A stretch of DNA of 64,000 bases from Bryopsis sp. KO-2023 (taxonomy: Eukaryota > Chlorophyta > Ulvophyceae > Bryopsidales > Bryopsidaceae): contig BSYQ01000004.1 of NCBI GenBank assembly GCA_030272585.1, positions 2,046,001 through 2,110,000 on the forward strand, written 5' to 3'. The position numbers and the translations under genes were made by a program. Below are positions 48,629 to 60,524 of this stretch, piece by piece. Below the pieces are notes generated by a model. That model ran no database searches. It was not told the origin of the DNA and saw nothing but the letters and a program-made list of their open reading frames with translations. Every line of letters begins with the position of its first letter. Position 1 is the stretch's first letter.

Positions 48629-50236
48629 ATGGGTTCCAACACGCGAACGAACACCATTCTGTTGAACACCACAATAAAAAAGGATGCCCCGACCCCCAAG
48701 AGGTTCGAATGCAACGGTGGCGGCTCCCAGCAGAACCTGAACACCCCATTGGCGAGCCCGCTGAAGGAATGGCTTTTCACCATACCATGCTTGCTGGTTT
48801 CTGGGATTCTGACGGCGGCGGTGTATGTGGGGAGCTGCCTGTGGCTGCTACAGCTCTTGGGGGTGCCCGTGTTGAAAAGAGCTAATCGTTTTTGCGTTAT
48901 GTTGCTTGTGGGCCATATCCTCGCGGCAAAAACGCTGTTCGTTAAGTACTTTCGACGTCCGAAGGTGGTGTTCGTTTGCTACCCCCCCCTGCGCATGTGG
49001 GAGCATGTCGAGCCTATGTTAAGAAGCGTGCGATGGTTTTGGACGGAGCGCCAGTTCGTGATATCGGATCTGGCCTGGGACGGCAAGAACGTGGGGTGTG
49101 TTTGTCTCATTCCGCCCATTTCGACCATGGCCGACGCCCCCGAGAAGATCCAATATCATTTGAATTATTGTCTCAACGCATTCAAGGGAGCAAAGCTGGC
49201 GTTGGCCGGTCAGCTGCCTTCTGTGGCGCGCACCTTGGGGGTTCCAGCGATCTTGCATGGGGACATCGTGAACGGGAGGGTGGGGACCGCGGCTCTGGCC
49301 AGGCGAGGAGTCCAGAAGGGAATCGAAGTGCTCAGAATGCGCCGCCCAGCGAAACGACCTGACGGGGATCTTAAGCTGTGTATTTTAGGGGGGGGAGGGT
49401 ACACTGGGGTTGAGATTTCTGGGGCGTGCTCTGGTCTTTTCTCGGAAATCTATCTTGTCGACAAGAAATATGATGGGGGAAGTCCTCACATCATGCGCAG
49501 GGAGGATGGAACTGTGATCATGGGGACATTCGATCCTTGTCGCGTGCGAACGGCTGACATAGTTTTGGTGTTTCTGCCCAACGGGGAGATGGTCGAACCT
49601 TACGTGGAATATGCCCACAAGTGAGCATTATTTTTGCCATTTTTTGCAGATGTTGAGCCACATCTCGCCATTCTTCCCAAATGAAATAATCAACATTGAG
49701 AAGTCGAAATCTGACTTCCCACTGTCAAAAACTGGAACTCAATTTCATTTGGCTTTGAAGGGTTCTTGCTGGTTAAGCCAGCGAACAAATGAACACTCTA
49801 ATTGAACCTTTGTGATGATTTCAGGGATCAGGTCTGGATCGATGATACTCACCCCCCCATCCCAAGAGCATTACGCGATGAGCTCCTGAAATCGTCGCAC
49901 TTGACCCGTCTGACTGCTGTGTCGAACAAAATGAACATGTGGCCTCCGCTCCCTTCTTGGAAACCCCAAGATTTGCCAGGGTGTTTGCTGACGGCGGTGA
50001 CAGTAGCCCTGAGCAGCAAAAAAACACAAGAAATAAAAGCGGGAGCGTCCCTGTCTGAGGCCAAACTCGGGAAGGCCGGGGTTCTCGAATTTATCGACTT
50101 GGCCGAAGATATGGGGGTGGAAATGTCGATATTCCCTGTAGAAAATGATGACTCATTCACCACCATGGGGGTGCAAATGGACAGAATGCTTGTGGGCAAT
50201 GACGATCTTGACGGGAAAAAAAACAAGGGGCTGTGA
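48629..50236 (+). CDS. Membrane-anchored Rossmann-like protein of unknown function
   Basis: Two exons, 48629-49620 and 49825-50236; 467 aa. After a ~40-residue polar N-terminus comes a hydrophobic segment (about residues 50-80; IPCLLVSGILTAAVYVG) that could span or dock to a membrane. The central region has a helical lobe (LALAGQLPSVARTLG, DIVNGRVGTAALARRG) and then a nucleotide-binding-like strand-loop, LCILGGGGYTGVEISG, followed by an acidic strand end (IYLVDKK) and IVLVFLPNGEMVEPY. This layout recalls acyl-ACP reductase or glutamyl-tRNA reductase-like NAD(P) enzymes, but I cannot name a family with confidence. The C-terminal exon is less conserved-looking. Treat as an orphan with a probable dinucleotide fold. 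Confidence 0.75.
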
Positions 50237-51717
50237 ATTTCTGGAAATAAATTTTTGGGGGGTTTTGTTATCCCGACTCTCTCTGGGAAAACAAAGAGAA
50301 AAAAAATGCTGAAAAAACTACAACAATATTTACTACCCATCTGCAAAACCTTCATATTTTATTTTGCTCTTAGCAAATGAGGGCAGCATCGTTTCTCATG
50401 TATGGCACCCATTTTTTGTTTGGTTTTTGATTTCCCGGTTTTGGGGTTTTTATGGTATTTATTTTTATTGCCTCTTTTTGGAGAATGCACCAGAACTGAG
50501 TGAGATCAGCTTGTTTTCCATCTTTCCGTACAAAGAGGATTGTGGAAAACGATAAAAGCTGGAGGTGATTGGGGGGGGGGGAGAAAAAGGGTATCTGGAG
50601 GACGATGCTTTTCATGTTTCCGTATCTGTTTTCATGTATCTGCTTTTTTTTTCCCTTTCTTTTTTTGGCATTATGTGCGGGTGGTCACATATCTGAGTGT
50701 GGACTGAGAAAGAATGCATAACCATGCATCCTTTCTCAGGGGATTTGCCAGTGTTTCGATCTTGTTTTCTGTATTGATGTGATGATTTCACAATATGTAT
50801 ATATGTATATGTTGCTACAGGGTTTTTGTGGAATCTGAGAAATTGTGGGATAAAACTGGAAGCAAGATTTGTTGTTGAGAGTAGAGTGGAGTCCTGGCTG
50901 TAACGTGATATCTATTGAAGAAATTGTGCATACGCCTGTGTCTTTTTGGATGGGTTGTGAAGTGTCTTTGTTTTTAGCAGTGAAGCGTCTTTGTTTTTAG
51001 CAAAGATAATTTGGAATCTATTGTTTCAAAGAAAGATGTGATGTTGGAAAGAAAATCTGTGTGCCAAATTGCAATAAAAATGAAATCTCACTTCATGTTG
51101 CTTTCATATTTATCGACTGTGTGGGAGAGTTTGTGCTGTTGAGCAAAAGGGGGAGAAATTAATTTCCCTGCAAATTTTTGAACTGAAGAGGACCCCCCCC
51201 AGTGTATTTTTTCAAATTTTCCGGCCCAAAAGTGATCCCTTCTGCGGCCCTGACTTCAATAGTGTAAAATCATATTTATTTATAGTTGTTCGTTTGGCTT
51301 TTTTTTGGATGTGGCCCTTTTGTGGCTCAAAACTTTGCCATTCGAATTTTTTGGGGGGGCACTTGGCCAAAAACAAATACACTGCCCCCCAGGCGATTGA
51401 TGTCCTCTTGATCATAGATGAGCAGTGTTCATTTTCCCTCTGTAGCAAACAGCTGCAGCATGAGTCGATCTCCAGGGAAGAAAAAAAATCACGAAAAAAT
51501 GGAATGAAATCATGATGAATCAGAACACCAAACAAAACCAAATCCTGCCAACAACGATAATCGGTAGAATGTGGTCAAGTGCCGTTGCAATCTCATTAAA
51601 GACTGACCGTCCATCTCAGGAAAAAAAGAAAAAAGAAAAACAAATGCCACCAAAACTGCCTGTGCAATATCACAGCCAAAAAATCAACATGCGAAGCAAA
51701 AAACATGAAAGAATTTC
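50237..51717. other. Gap between convergent 3' ends
   Basis: 1.5 kb tail-to-tail spacer between the Rossmann-like gene and the PSB33-like gene. It holds G runs (near 50571 and 51354) and a ~24-bp imperfect tandem at 50955-51004 (gtctttgtttttagca). No gene was seen. Confidence 0.55.
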
Positions 51718-53780
51718 TCAAGCATTTTTCAGTCGGATGTAGACACCGCCATCAGCAGAGGCGATGGCTTCGTGCACGCCTAAGTCTTGAGGCTCCACCT
51801 TGGACTATAAACAACAAAAAAATAGAGAATTAATTAAAAAAAACGCCACAAATTCATGTGCATTTGTGCTGAAAGACAGTTCTGCATTTCGTCTTCAAAA
51901 AAAAAAAAACACCACCGATAGACTGGAGGAGTTTTTAGCTGTGCAGACCTCTGCGCTGCTGTTAAATGTTTTCTTGAGCAAAAAGAAAAGCGGTTTCTGG
52001 GGACTGGAAATGGAAGGGCAGGATTTCGATAATTAACAAACTTGCCTTGACCATCCCCAAGAAGGATCGGAGCGGGTTGTTCCTTGGGCACCACTCAATC
52101 ACCTGAAATACACAAAAACAGCAACAAAAGAGATCAGGGCTGGCAACTGCCTTATGAAAGCCGTTAAAAGTCGCCAGGGACGGTTCCTATGTGTGAAATG
52201 AGGAGGGTCGGTTTAGGGTTTAGAGTTGCACGAGCGACCGGCATAGGGCACATTCGTCGGACATGGGACCACGGTCCTTGGCGACTTTTAACGAGATGTC
52301 TGCCTTATCAACAGCAACATGATCACTAACATTCCTGACTAAACTCCAGCCATCATTAAAAGGATTGATCAGAGCAATTTTAGAAAGTGTGCAAAACCAT
52401 GTGTAATGAAACTGAGAAGAAGTCAAAAAATGTTGCAGAGTAAAAAATAGACCCTTTTTTTTTCAAACCTATTGCAAGTAAATCGAGAAAGAGAAACTGA
52501 ACGAAAAAGTTGTCCTTTATCACTTACAGCGCCGGTGGCCAAATCATAAGTCGTTCCATCAAACGGACATTCGATGGCTGGGCCCGATGGCCCTGGTCGA
52601 AAAACAAACATAAAAATCAGCTCCAAATGAAAACTATTTTAGATCTTTGATTTTAACCATGCCACCACCCGCCGGAAGCAGCCCCACCAGAACAGGACAT
52701 TTTCAAGTTTTCCTCCCTTTTCGCAGATTGATATAAAAATAAAAAAGAAAGAACATACGACAGAGGAAACATCCTGACTACCGATCATAAGAATGATAAT
52801 CAGCATGAGCAACCGTTCAAAAAACATGGTCAGACACATACCCTCGATTACGTTAGCATCCACCAAAGGAAACTCATATGCGGTGCCATTAACATCTGAA
52901 CAGAAGACCTCATCCCCAGCTTTGTATACGACAACCGTCTTGCCGGTGGTCAATGAAACAGTCTTTGTGGGCTTGTCCTGCATCCTCCATCGAAACCAAC
53001 AAAAACCACCACTCAGCCCCTCCACATAATCATTGCTTACTAATTCGAGACGCACTGGGGCCAAGCAAAGCATGAAGTCTCACCGCGAACTCGCCGAGGT
53101 TCCCGGCATATGTCCAGCCGTCATCAAGATTTGGTTTCTTTGTCGTTTTCATGAAACCGCCAGCCTGCTTCCAGAGTCAGACAGAAACAAAAAAAGATGC
53201 ATATTTCGAAAAACATCAGCATTACAAGTCATTGGCTAGGATCCTCTGGTGGGTACAACCTTTTCATTTCGATGGTGTCTAATTTGCAGCCCCCTTGCTC
53301 AAATGATCAAGAAATCATCACCCGGAAAGTTTCAATGTGGGTTTGGTGATTTTATCATTTTTGCATGAGTTGGTGCATGTTCTACCATCAATGTCAATTG
53401 CTTGCATGCATTCTTCATCCAGGATTTACTTCTTGCATGCTCGATTTGTGGTTCACCTGTTTCTTTTGACCAGACTTCTTCTTGGCCTGAACCTTCACGG
53501 GTCGACGAGCCGCGGGAACGCCACCCGCACGTCGAGCGCCAGTGAGGCGCACTGGGGCAAAAACGCTGCGCCATACGCCTTTGCTACTACCGGCGGCTGG
53601 ACAGCGAACCAACCGTCACACACACACTTGTATTCCTTACACCCCACACGGTGCATCATTGGATTTTAGCCTGTGATCGTGAAGGATTCCTTTGGAAGAA
53701 TTCGCACCGAAACCTGACAAAAAAAGCATTCTCACGATTCTTTTCCACCCACTTGATTGGCATACGGCAGAGAGCTGCAT
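51718..53780 (-). CDS. PSB33: PSB33/TEF5-like Rieske-fold thylakoid protein
   Basis: Seven exons: 53753-53780, 53457-53596, 53084-53164, 52842-52977, 52528-52592, 52046-52102 and 51718-51798; 195 aa with phases closing. Exons 1-2 give an Arg/Ala-rich transit peptide ending near RRPVKVQA. The Rieske-like fold follows: GWTYAGNLGEFA, TVVVYKAGDEVFCSD, IECPFDGTTYDLATG, VIEWCPRNNPLRSFLG. Both metal-site Cys of a Rieske centre are present but both His positions are Asp (CSD and CPFD), so a classical 2Fe-2S cluster is unlikely. Wording and order fit the green-lineage PSB33 family, which supports photosystem II and light-harvesting organisation. It is shorter than the land-plant protein as I recall it. 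Intron 6 is GC-AG (aag then gcaagt). Divergent to ALB3. Confidence 0.75.
52156..52299. mobile_element. 144-bp MITE with 9-bp target duplication (Mutator-like)
   Basis: It sits in intron 5 of the PSB33-like gene. Inverted ends share cgttaaaagtcgcca (left, from about 52161) with its complement tggcgacttttaacg (right, to about 52293). The unit is flanked by the exact 9-bp direct repeat CTGCCTTAT at 52147-52155 and 52300-52308. Nine-base duplications are typical of Mutator-like elements. The outermost 5-7 bp of the two ends do not match well, so the exact termini are approximate. Confidence 0.8.
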
Positions 53781-54055
53781 GGTTTTTCCTTCACCACCCA
53801 ACCACACCGCCTTCAACTAATCACCCCTAGAATCGTACCCGCCATGTGCATCTTTTTACAAGCCGGGTTCGTACATTCTGAAGAGAGAGGGTGTTTGTCC
53901 AAGGTTTGTCAAATTAATCTTGGTCGGCTGTACGAATCTGATTCTGGTAGATTGGCGCAGCGACCCCCTTTTCGTCGTTCAGATGCACTCGTTCCTTGAT
54001 GTTTCACTTCTCCGTGCTCTGGTCGCGCGCGGTTGCTGAACCAGAGATTTAGAAA
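53781..54055. promoter_or_regulatory. 275-bp bidirectional promoter region between PSB33-like and ALB3 genes
   Basis: Start codons of the two divergent genes are only 275 bp apart, so both promoters and both 5' UTRs must share this stretch. No TATA box was seen. A pyrimidine-rich tract lies near 53980-54010. Confidence 0.7.
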
Positions 54056-56670
54056 ATGGACGCCCAACTTCGAGCAGCCATGGGATGTACAGCCCCAACT
54101 TCGTGCACTGGGAGGGCAGTCGCTCGACCTGGCTGCCTGAGCGGTCCCTGTCTAGCGACGCCGCGATTTGTCAGAGGCAGATTTCGGTGGGGGAGATAGA
54201 TTAGCATTGCTTGTTTCAATTGCCTGCGAAAAAGTTAGGAAGTGTGCATGGCAATGTGACTTGGACAATCCAGATTTTTTGAGTGGATCAGGAATGAATC
54301 CCCTGTTCCCCAAATTACAAAATGTGGTGCAGGACTAATCTCAAACACTGTCATTGGTGGAATTCATTGTGGAACTGCAGATTGGGTTGCTTCAAAAATT
54401 TCTGGTTGCAACTGTGAAAAAAATCGATTTCTCCATATCGAAACGCAGCACTAGGCCATCCAGCATCCTTGGTTGCACAGCACAAAATGCTCTGGCAACC
54501 GGATGGTTGAATATGATGGTCCTTGTTTTCAAAATGCCCCAGTGGGGATCACAACCTCATGTAGCCAGTCCACTGAGCAAAAACAGGTGACATGGGTCTG
54601 ACATTGACATTTCGATTCTCTCCCTCCAGCGAAAACCGACATGCCCGAACTCATCCCTTCGTCGTTAGAGCATCCATGCCAGACCCTCCTTCTTCCACCG
54701 ATTCCACAGATTTTTCCTCGCTATGGCTTGGAGCCACTGGTTTGCTTTTCTCTTTAGCGGATGCAGCAGCCACTGCTGACCTGGATCCAACAGTTGCAGA
54801 TGCTGCAGCAGATTCCCAGCGGTACTCTGGATTTCTGTCACCCATTTCGGATTCCCTGGAGTCTGTCTTGAAGTTCTTGCAGGGAGGTCTGGCTGCAGTG
54901 CACATTCCTTACTCGTATGGATTTGCGATCATCCTCTTGACGGTTCTGGTGAAAGTTGGAACGTATCCTTTCACTAAGAAACAGGTGGGTCCATTCAACC
55001 AGTGCCTTTTTATTTATTTCTTCATGGGAGGGGGATTTGCAGCGTTGTTATTGGAAGCTCCCTGCAGAGGAGCGATATGGGTTGTATTGATCAGTAGCAA
55101 CTGTCTTTCACGACTGCCACTGTTTGATTAGAACTGTGGTGCTTAGAGAGGAAAGGATGCAGACTGTGGGGGTCTTTTTTTGTTCGTCGAACCAGCTCAA
55201 AATGGAGCCTGCCATAAATCTTTTGAGTTTTTGTGAACTCTTTCTGGTGGCCAGGTAGAGTCCAGTATTGCAATGCAGAACCTCAAACCGAGAATCGACA
55301 ACATCAAACTCCGGTATGGAGAGGATAAGGACAAGATCCAGAGAGAAACTTCCATTCTGTACGACGAGGCTGGAGTGGATCCAACAGCTGGTGAGCGAAA
55401 CTCTGTGACATTCAGCTGTTTGATAATTACTCCTTCCTTTGGTTCTCTCTGATGCGACCATCGATGCCAGGAATCTCGGTCGAGGTTCCAATTTCTGATG
55501 GTAGCCTATATAGTGAGATTTCCCCCCCCCTATCTTTCGAAAAAACAAGAAACAATGATCGTGTCTCACCCATTTTCGTCGAAAACTGTGTAGGGTGTTT
55601 TCCCACCCTGGCCACGATCCCCATCCTTTGGGGTTTGTACAGAACCCTGAGCAACGTCGCCACAGAGGGCCTCCTGGACACTGAAGGGTTCCTCTGGATC
55701 CCTACTTTGGGTGGCCCCACCACGATCCTGGCCCGACAAGAAGGATCAGGGATTGCTTGGTTGTATCCCTTCGAGGATGGAGCCCCTCCAATCGGCTGGG
55801 AACAAGCTGCACCTTATTTGGTGCTCCCTGTTTTGCTGGTGGTTTGTCAATACATCAGCTCTTCGATCATTCAGCCCCCCGTGGACCCCAGCTCCGAAGA
55901 TGACAGCGGGAAATGGATCAATTACGTCGTGAAACTGCTGCCTTTGCTCGTGGGGTATTTCTCCTTGACGCTGCCCTCGGGATTGAGTCTGTATTACTTT
56001 AGTAACATCGTTTTGACGAGTGGGCAACAGATCTACCTTCGAAAATATGGCGGCGCTGATGTGAGTATCTACATTGCAGATGCTCATTCCTGAAACTAGA
56101 AAACTGAGAATTGAATAGAAAACAGTATCCTGGTACCAGCTGTTATCAGTTCTCCCCAGTGTACAGAATTTTGAGTCCAGGGGGTGGTTTTCTTCATGTT
56201 TTGGATAAGAGGCTCTCCAGCTGGCCCCCGCCAAAGAGAGTACCGTAATTCTGCAGCACCTCTTACCGCTCCTGTGTCTGACATAGGTCGAGTTGAATGA
56301 CCTTGGCCCGGTGACAAAGCTGGGAATGGGACGAAAAACTGGGGAGGATGTGTTGGAACTCCCTCCTTTGCCTCCGGCTCTGGCAGCCAAGGCTGAACTG
56401 GCAGAAAAAGCTGAGTCCCAACCAACCGAAGGGGCCGAGAAGGAGGCTACCCCTGGAGACAATGGTAATGGGTCGATGCCAGAGCAAACGCAAGCAGGGG
56501 TGGCTGCCAGTGCACTGATGGCCAGAAATCGGTGCAAGAGAAAAAGATTGAAGGCAAGAGTTGTGGAGACAGGCCTCGTTGCCAGAGCTGAAGCGACAGT
56601 AGAGAAAAAACCAGAGGTCTCGGAAGAAAAGGATTCAAAGGAGGGGACGCCTGCAATGGAAGGAGCCTGA
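54056..56670 (+). CDS. ALB3: Thylakoid membrane insertase ALB3 (YidC/Oxa1 family)
   Basis: Inserts light-harvesting and other proteins into thylakoids together with the chloroplast SRP pathway. Five exons: 54056-54186, 54630-54984, 55255-55390, 55594-56060 and 56287-56670; 490 aa with phases closing. A long Arg/Ser-rich transit peptide ends near FVVRASMP. The insertase core has YSYGFAIILLTVLVKVGTYPF, VESSIAMQNLKPRID, the family signature CFPTLATIPILWGLYRTLSN, GGPTTILARQ and LPSGLSLYYFSNIVLTSGQQ, giving the expected membrane spans. The last exon is a long stroma-facing tail rich in Glu and Ala, with a basic stretch (NRCKRKRLKAR) that recalls the cpSRP43-binding motif IV of plant ALB3. The exon encoding the start was found by phase and leader composition. 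Confidence 0.93.
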
Positions 56671-57304
56671 TACGTCGTATATAGTCGTTGAGACGTGTCT
56701 GGAGTGGATTTTCTTTTTTTCCCTGTTTTGTTTTTTTTTGAATTTGGGGGAGGTCTTCCGATTTTGGGTGCAACAAAGCAAATTTTTGAAATACTGGTTT
56801 TTCCGCGGAGATAGGGATAAGGGAGAGAGCATCGAATTTTGGAGGGAACTTGTTTTAATTTCGGTTGTCCAGTTCTGGTGCCTTCGTTTATTGTGCCTTG
56901 AGATTGATTCACTTGCGGATCTGCTTTTGAACAAAGCCACAGCTACACCTCCACTGAAAATCCACCCGTGTCCAAATATGATTTTTTCTCGAAAGGGCTT
57001 GATTTTGGAGCGATTTTTTCCTGGAGGGGGGCCGCTCGATATTTTGCTCTCGAGAAACGACAATCATTAACCAGAACAGGTAGCGTAATCCGCGCCGTGT
57101 AATTTGTTTGGGCACTACTAAGCACTACTAGTAATCGAGATCATCGAGTGCGATGTCGCACTGGATTGTGCTGCACGCCCCTTCGTTCTCACGTGCTGCA
57201 TCGCGCAACATCGATTGCGATGGTGGTGGACGTCTGGCAGAACTCCACCGAACTTCGGGCAATGAAGAAAAGAAAGCGGCGAAGAGGGTGGCCGTCCCAT
57301 ACGA
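56671..57304. other. ALB3 3' flank and upstream region of the secreted-protein gene
   Basis: No gene was seen. The right half, from about 57070, is CpG-richer and leads into a TATA box. Confidence 0.5.
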
Positions 57305-57311
57305 TATAAAA
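57305..57311 (+). promoter_or_regulatory. TATA box of the secreted-protein gene
   Basis: TATAAAA in the context gatataaaacgcgcc, about 200 bp upstream of the start codon at 57512. It is the only convincing TATA box before a gene in this window, which suggests strong or regulated expression. Confidence 0.6.
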
Positions 57312-57511
57312 CGCGCCTCTTCCGCAACAAATCCATCAAATTAACTGCTGCTTATTCGTTGCTTTACCAACTGCTATTTTTCCAGAGCTGCTGCATTACA
57401 AACGAAAGGCTGGTTGTTGGACGCTTGGCTGTTCGACGCGCCGACCTTTCTCTATCAGTCATCTGAATTTTTTGGGAGCAGCGTGTCTGCGCGAACGGGA
57501 AATATTTTAAG

Positions 57512-60070
57512 ATGAAGGCTGGCTTTTGGGCTGTTGCCCTTCTGGTGGTGCTGCACCAGGGCTTCTTCGCGAATGCTGCGACCGAGTGTCCTGGGGCAGC
57601 GGATTCGAGCTGCTCGGCTTTCAGCACGCTCGAAATATTGGTCACTGCCGGGAAGTGCGTCGGAACGGCCAGCGCAGATTGCAGGGTGAGCCAAGATATC
57701 ACTCTCAAAATAGTGCATTCTGCTCCTGATATTCGATCACTGAGTTCTTGACAAACCGAGATATTATTCCCGTGTCTACAGGCTGTCTCTGAGTCCACCA
57801 GCGTATTCAAGGAGGCCTTCGAGGAGTGGTGGGGCGAGGAGGGAGTCTGCGATTCCGGCAAAGCCGAGGCCGCTGTGACGTCCATCGCGACCGCTGTGGC
57901 GAAGGTGTGGTCCAACGCTGCAGTGAAGGTCGACTGCGATGGGTTGGGCTTCGCTTGTGGTTGGTCCATCTCCAACGGAAACGCCTTCGCACTGGCTTTC
58001 GCCGAAGCGATCGCTCAAGCTGCTGCCGAGGCAGGGGCCAGCACCGACGCCAACGGTTTCTGCTTCGCTGACGTCCGAGCCGTCGCTGGTGTGTTTGCGG
58101 AAGCCGCGGCCCGCGCCCAGGCCGACACCTGCACCACCGGTGGAGCCTCCGAAGACTTCGAGAACTCCTACGTGGAAGCCGTCCAGAAGGGAATCGCCAC
58201 TGCTTTCGCCAGGGCCACTGCCAGCGCTTGCGATGGTGAGTCGTGTTGCGAGATGCATCGAAAATGGAAATCCAGTGTTTTCCATGCCAGTTCACACGAA
58301 TACATATCATCTCACATATGCCGTTTGTGTTGACAGTCGATGGCGAGGTTGCTGCATCCAGCGAATGCTTTGGCGAGGCCGACTCGTCCACGGAAGGCGC
58401 TGTGGCCAAGAGCGGTGACGTGTGCGGAGGGATTCAGCAGCTCCAGGCCTGCACTGGGATCGTGAAGGACAAGTGTTGCCACTCGGATTTCAGGAGGTCT
58501 CTGTGCACTTGCCGAGGCTGCAACGGGCCTTGGTTCAAGAAAACCGGTGCCGGCGATGCTAAAAAATCCTTTGCCAACAGGGCCGGTGATTTGTGCTTCT
58601 GCCTGGACACTGCTGGTGAGTGGAGATCGATTGGTCTGACGGCGGCCTCCCCTGGAAATTCAGACGATTCTGTACTCAACACATCTTGTTTCCGTTTGTA
58701 GATGACGGAGTCGATGAGGAATCCACCACAGAGGAGGAAACAGAACCAGAGGCCCCCATCGAACCAGAAGTCATCCCTGCCCCTGTTGAAGTAACTGAAA
58801 CCCCAGCTGAGCCTGAGATCATCGAATCACAGCCAGCCGAGAGCCAGATTGAGGAAACACCAGCTGAACCGGAGACCCCAGAAACTGTCCCAGAAACCAC
58901 CCCCGAGAGCACTGACTCCGATCTTGAGGAGGAAGCAACATCTCTGAAGGAGGGTCAAGTTCTGGGGGATAGGGCCACCATCACTTGCCCTGGAGCTGTT
59001 GACACCACCTGCTCAGCATTCGCAGCCCTCGAGATTCTTGTCACCGCTGGCTCCTGCAGCGGAACTGCAAGTGCTGACTGCAGGGTACAGTTTCTCGGCA
59101 CTTTCGATGTCCAGATTTCTTTCATTTCTGTGCTTTCTGGATGTTTCCCAATCACAATCCATTCCATGGAGAAGACAAATTTTGAACCTTGGTTGTTGCG
59201 TCCCATCAGGCTGTGACCGAGTCCTCCAGTGAGTTCACGGAGGCCTTTGATGAGTGGTGGAGCGAAGATGGCACCTGTGACAGTGGAAAGGCAGAGGCTG
59301 CTGCCACAGCTGTTGCCAAAGCGATTGCCAAGGTGTGGGCCAATGCCTCCGTCAAGGTCACCTGTGAGGGAATGGGTTTTGCTTGCGGATGGTCCATTGC
59401 CGATGGTCAAGCTTGGGCTATTGCCTTTGCCGAGGCGGTGGCTCAGGCCTCTGCTGAAGCCGGCTCTGGTGGTGCTGAGGGATTCTGCTTTGCTGACATC
59501 CGAGCTCTGTCCAGTGTGATTGCTGAGGCTGCTGCCAAGGCCCAGGCCGATGCCTGTACCACTGGTGGCACTGTGGAGGACTTTGAGACTTCCTATGCCT
59601 CCGCCATCCAGATTGGAATTGCCAGAGCCTTTGCTCAAGCAACTGCCGAGGCCTGCTCTGCTGGTGAGTTCTGCTTGCTTTGACTCCAGATATTGATTAT
59701 CACTAAACAGAAAAACTCACTACACCTCCAACTTTGTTGAGGCTAGTCTGATGTTTGGCCTTCCTGCACCACAGATGGAGAATTGATTGCATCCAGCCAG
59801 TGCAGTGGTGAGGCCGAGTCTACCACAGAGGGCGACAGCTTCGCCTATGGCGATGCCTGTGCAGGGATCGCTCAGATCAAGGCTTGCACTGGACCTGGCA
59901 TGGAAATGTGCTGCGACAGGGGATTCAAGAGAACCCTGTGCAATTGCAACAGGAAAGGGTGCTCTGCTGGACCCTGGATCAAGAAGTCGGATTTCAACGC
60001 CGGGGAAAACACCATGAGGTCGTTCGAAGACAGGCAGAGGAATGTCTGCTTCTGCATGGGGAACTACTAG
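57512..60070 (+). CDS. Secreted protein with two copies of a Cys-rich, Ala-rich helical module
   Basis: Six exons: 57512-57685, 57782-58235, 58337-58615, 58702-59084, 59210-59663 and 59775-60070; 679 aa. A signal peptide (MKAGFWAVALLVVLHQGFFANA) starts it. Module 1 (exons 1-3) and module 2 (end of exon 4 to 6) align throughout: CPGA..CSAF..LEILVTAG, EEWW or DEWW, a long Ala-rich helical stretch with regularly spaced Phe and Trp (such as AIAFAEAVAQASAEAG), GFCFADIRA, CTTGG, then a Cys-rich end with CC and CNC/CTCRGC patterns. The repeated introns share phases (0, then 1), and exons 2 and 5 are both 454 nt. An acidic Pro/Glu/Thr-rich linker of about 80 residues joins the modules. I do not recognise the family; a surface, scale or matrix role is a guess. 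Confidence 0.9.
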
Positions 60071-60524
60071 AATGTATTTTATCTTGAGAAGGGCATCACT
60101 TAGATGCCAGAAAAGATAAGGAATGAATGCCAGAAGAATTGGTTGTGTGGAGAGGGTGTGCAAAACCTTTTGGGAGGTCGCAAATATGCGGGGAGAGGAA
60201 TTGTTTAATTTGTTTGGAATTGGTAGAGAAGGTTGCTTGTAGGCTCTCAAGTGCAAACCAGACGCGTTGTTGTAGGGACGAAAAACGATCAGAATTTGTA
60301 ATTGATTTGTTTTTCACCTCCTGCAAAGAGCAGGCAGGTGAAACGAAAATTTCTTTTCAAATATGATGCAAGGTTGGTTTGTTCACATACAGTTGCTCAT
60401 TGTTTTTTGAGTACTCTTTAGAAACTGGATGTTGTCGTCCCCTTTTGACAGGTGGTTTCTAGTTTTTCAGCTCGAACAAAATTTGCCCCAGTGGGGAATA
60501 ATCTCTTGATCCAACCCCACTTTC
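60071..60524. other. 3' flank of the secreted-protein gene
   Basis: No gene or clear repeat was recognised between the stop codon and the start of the diverged repeat. Confidence 0.5.

Noticed and set aside
48441-48885. Other plus-strand frames ahead of the Rossmann-like gene
   Set aside because: They overlap the better frame starting at ATG 48629 and show no domain or phase-matched continuation.
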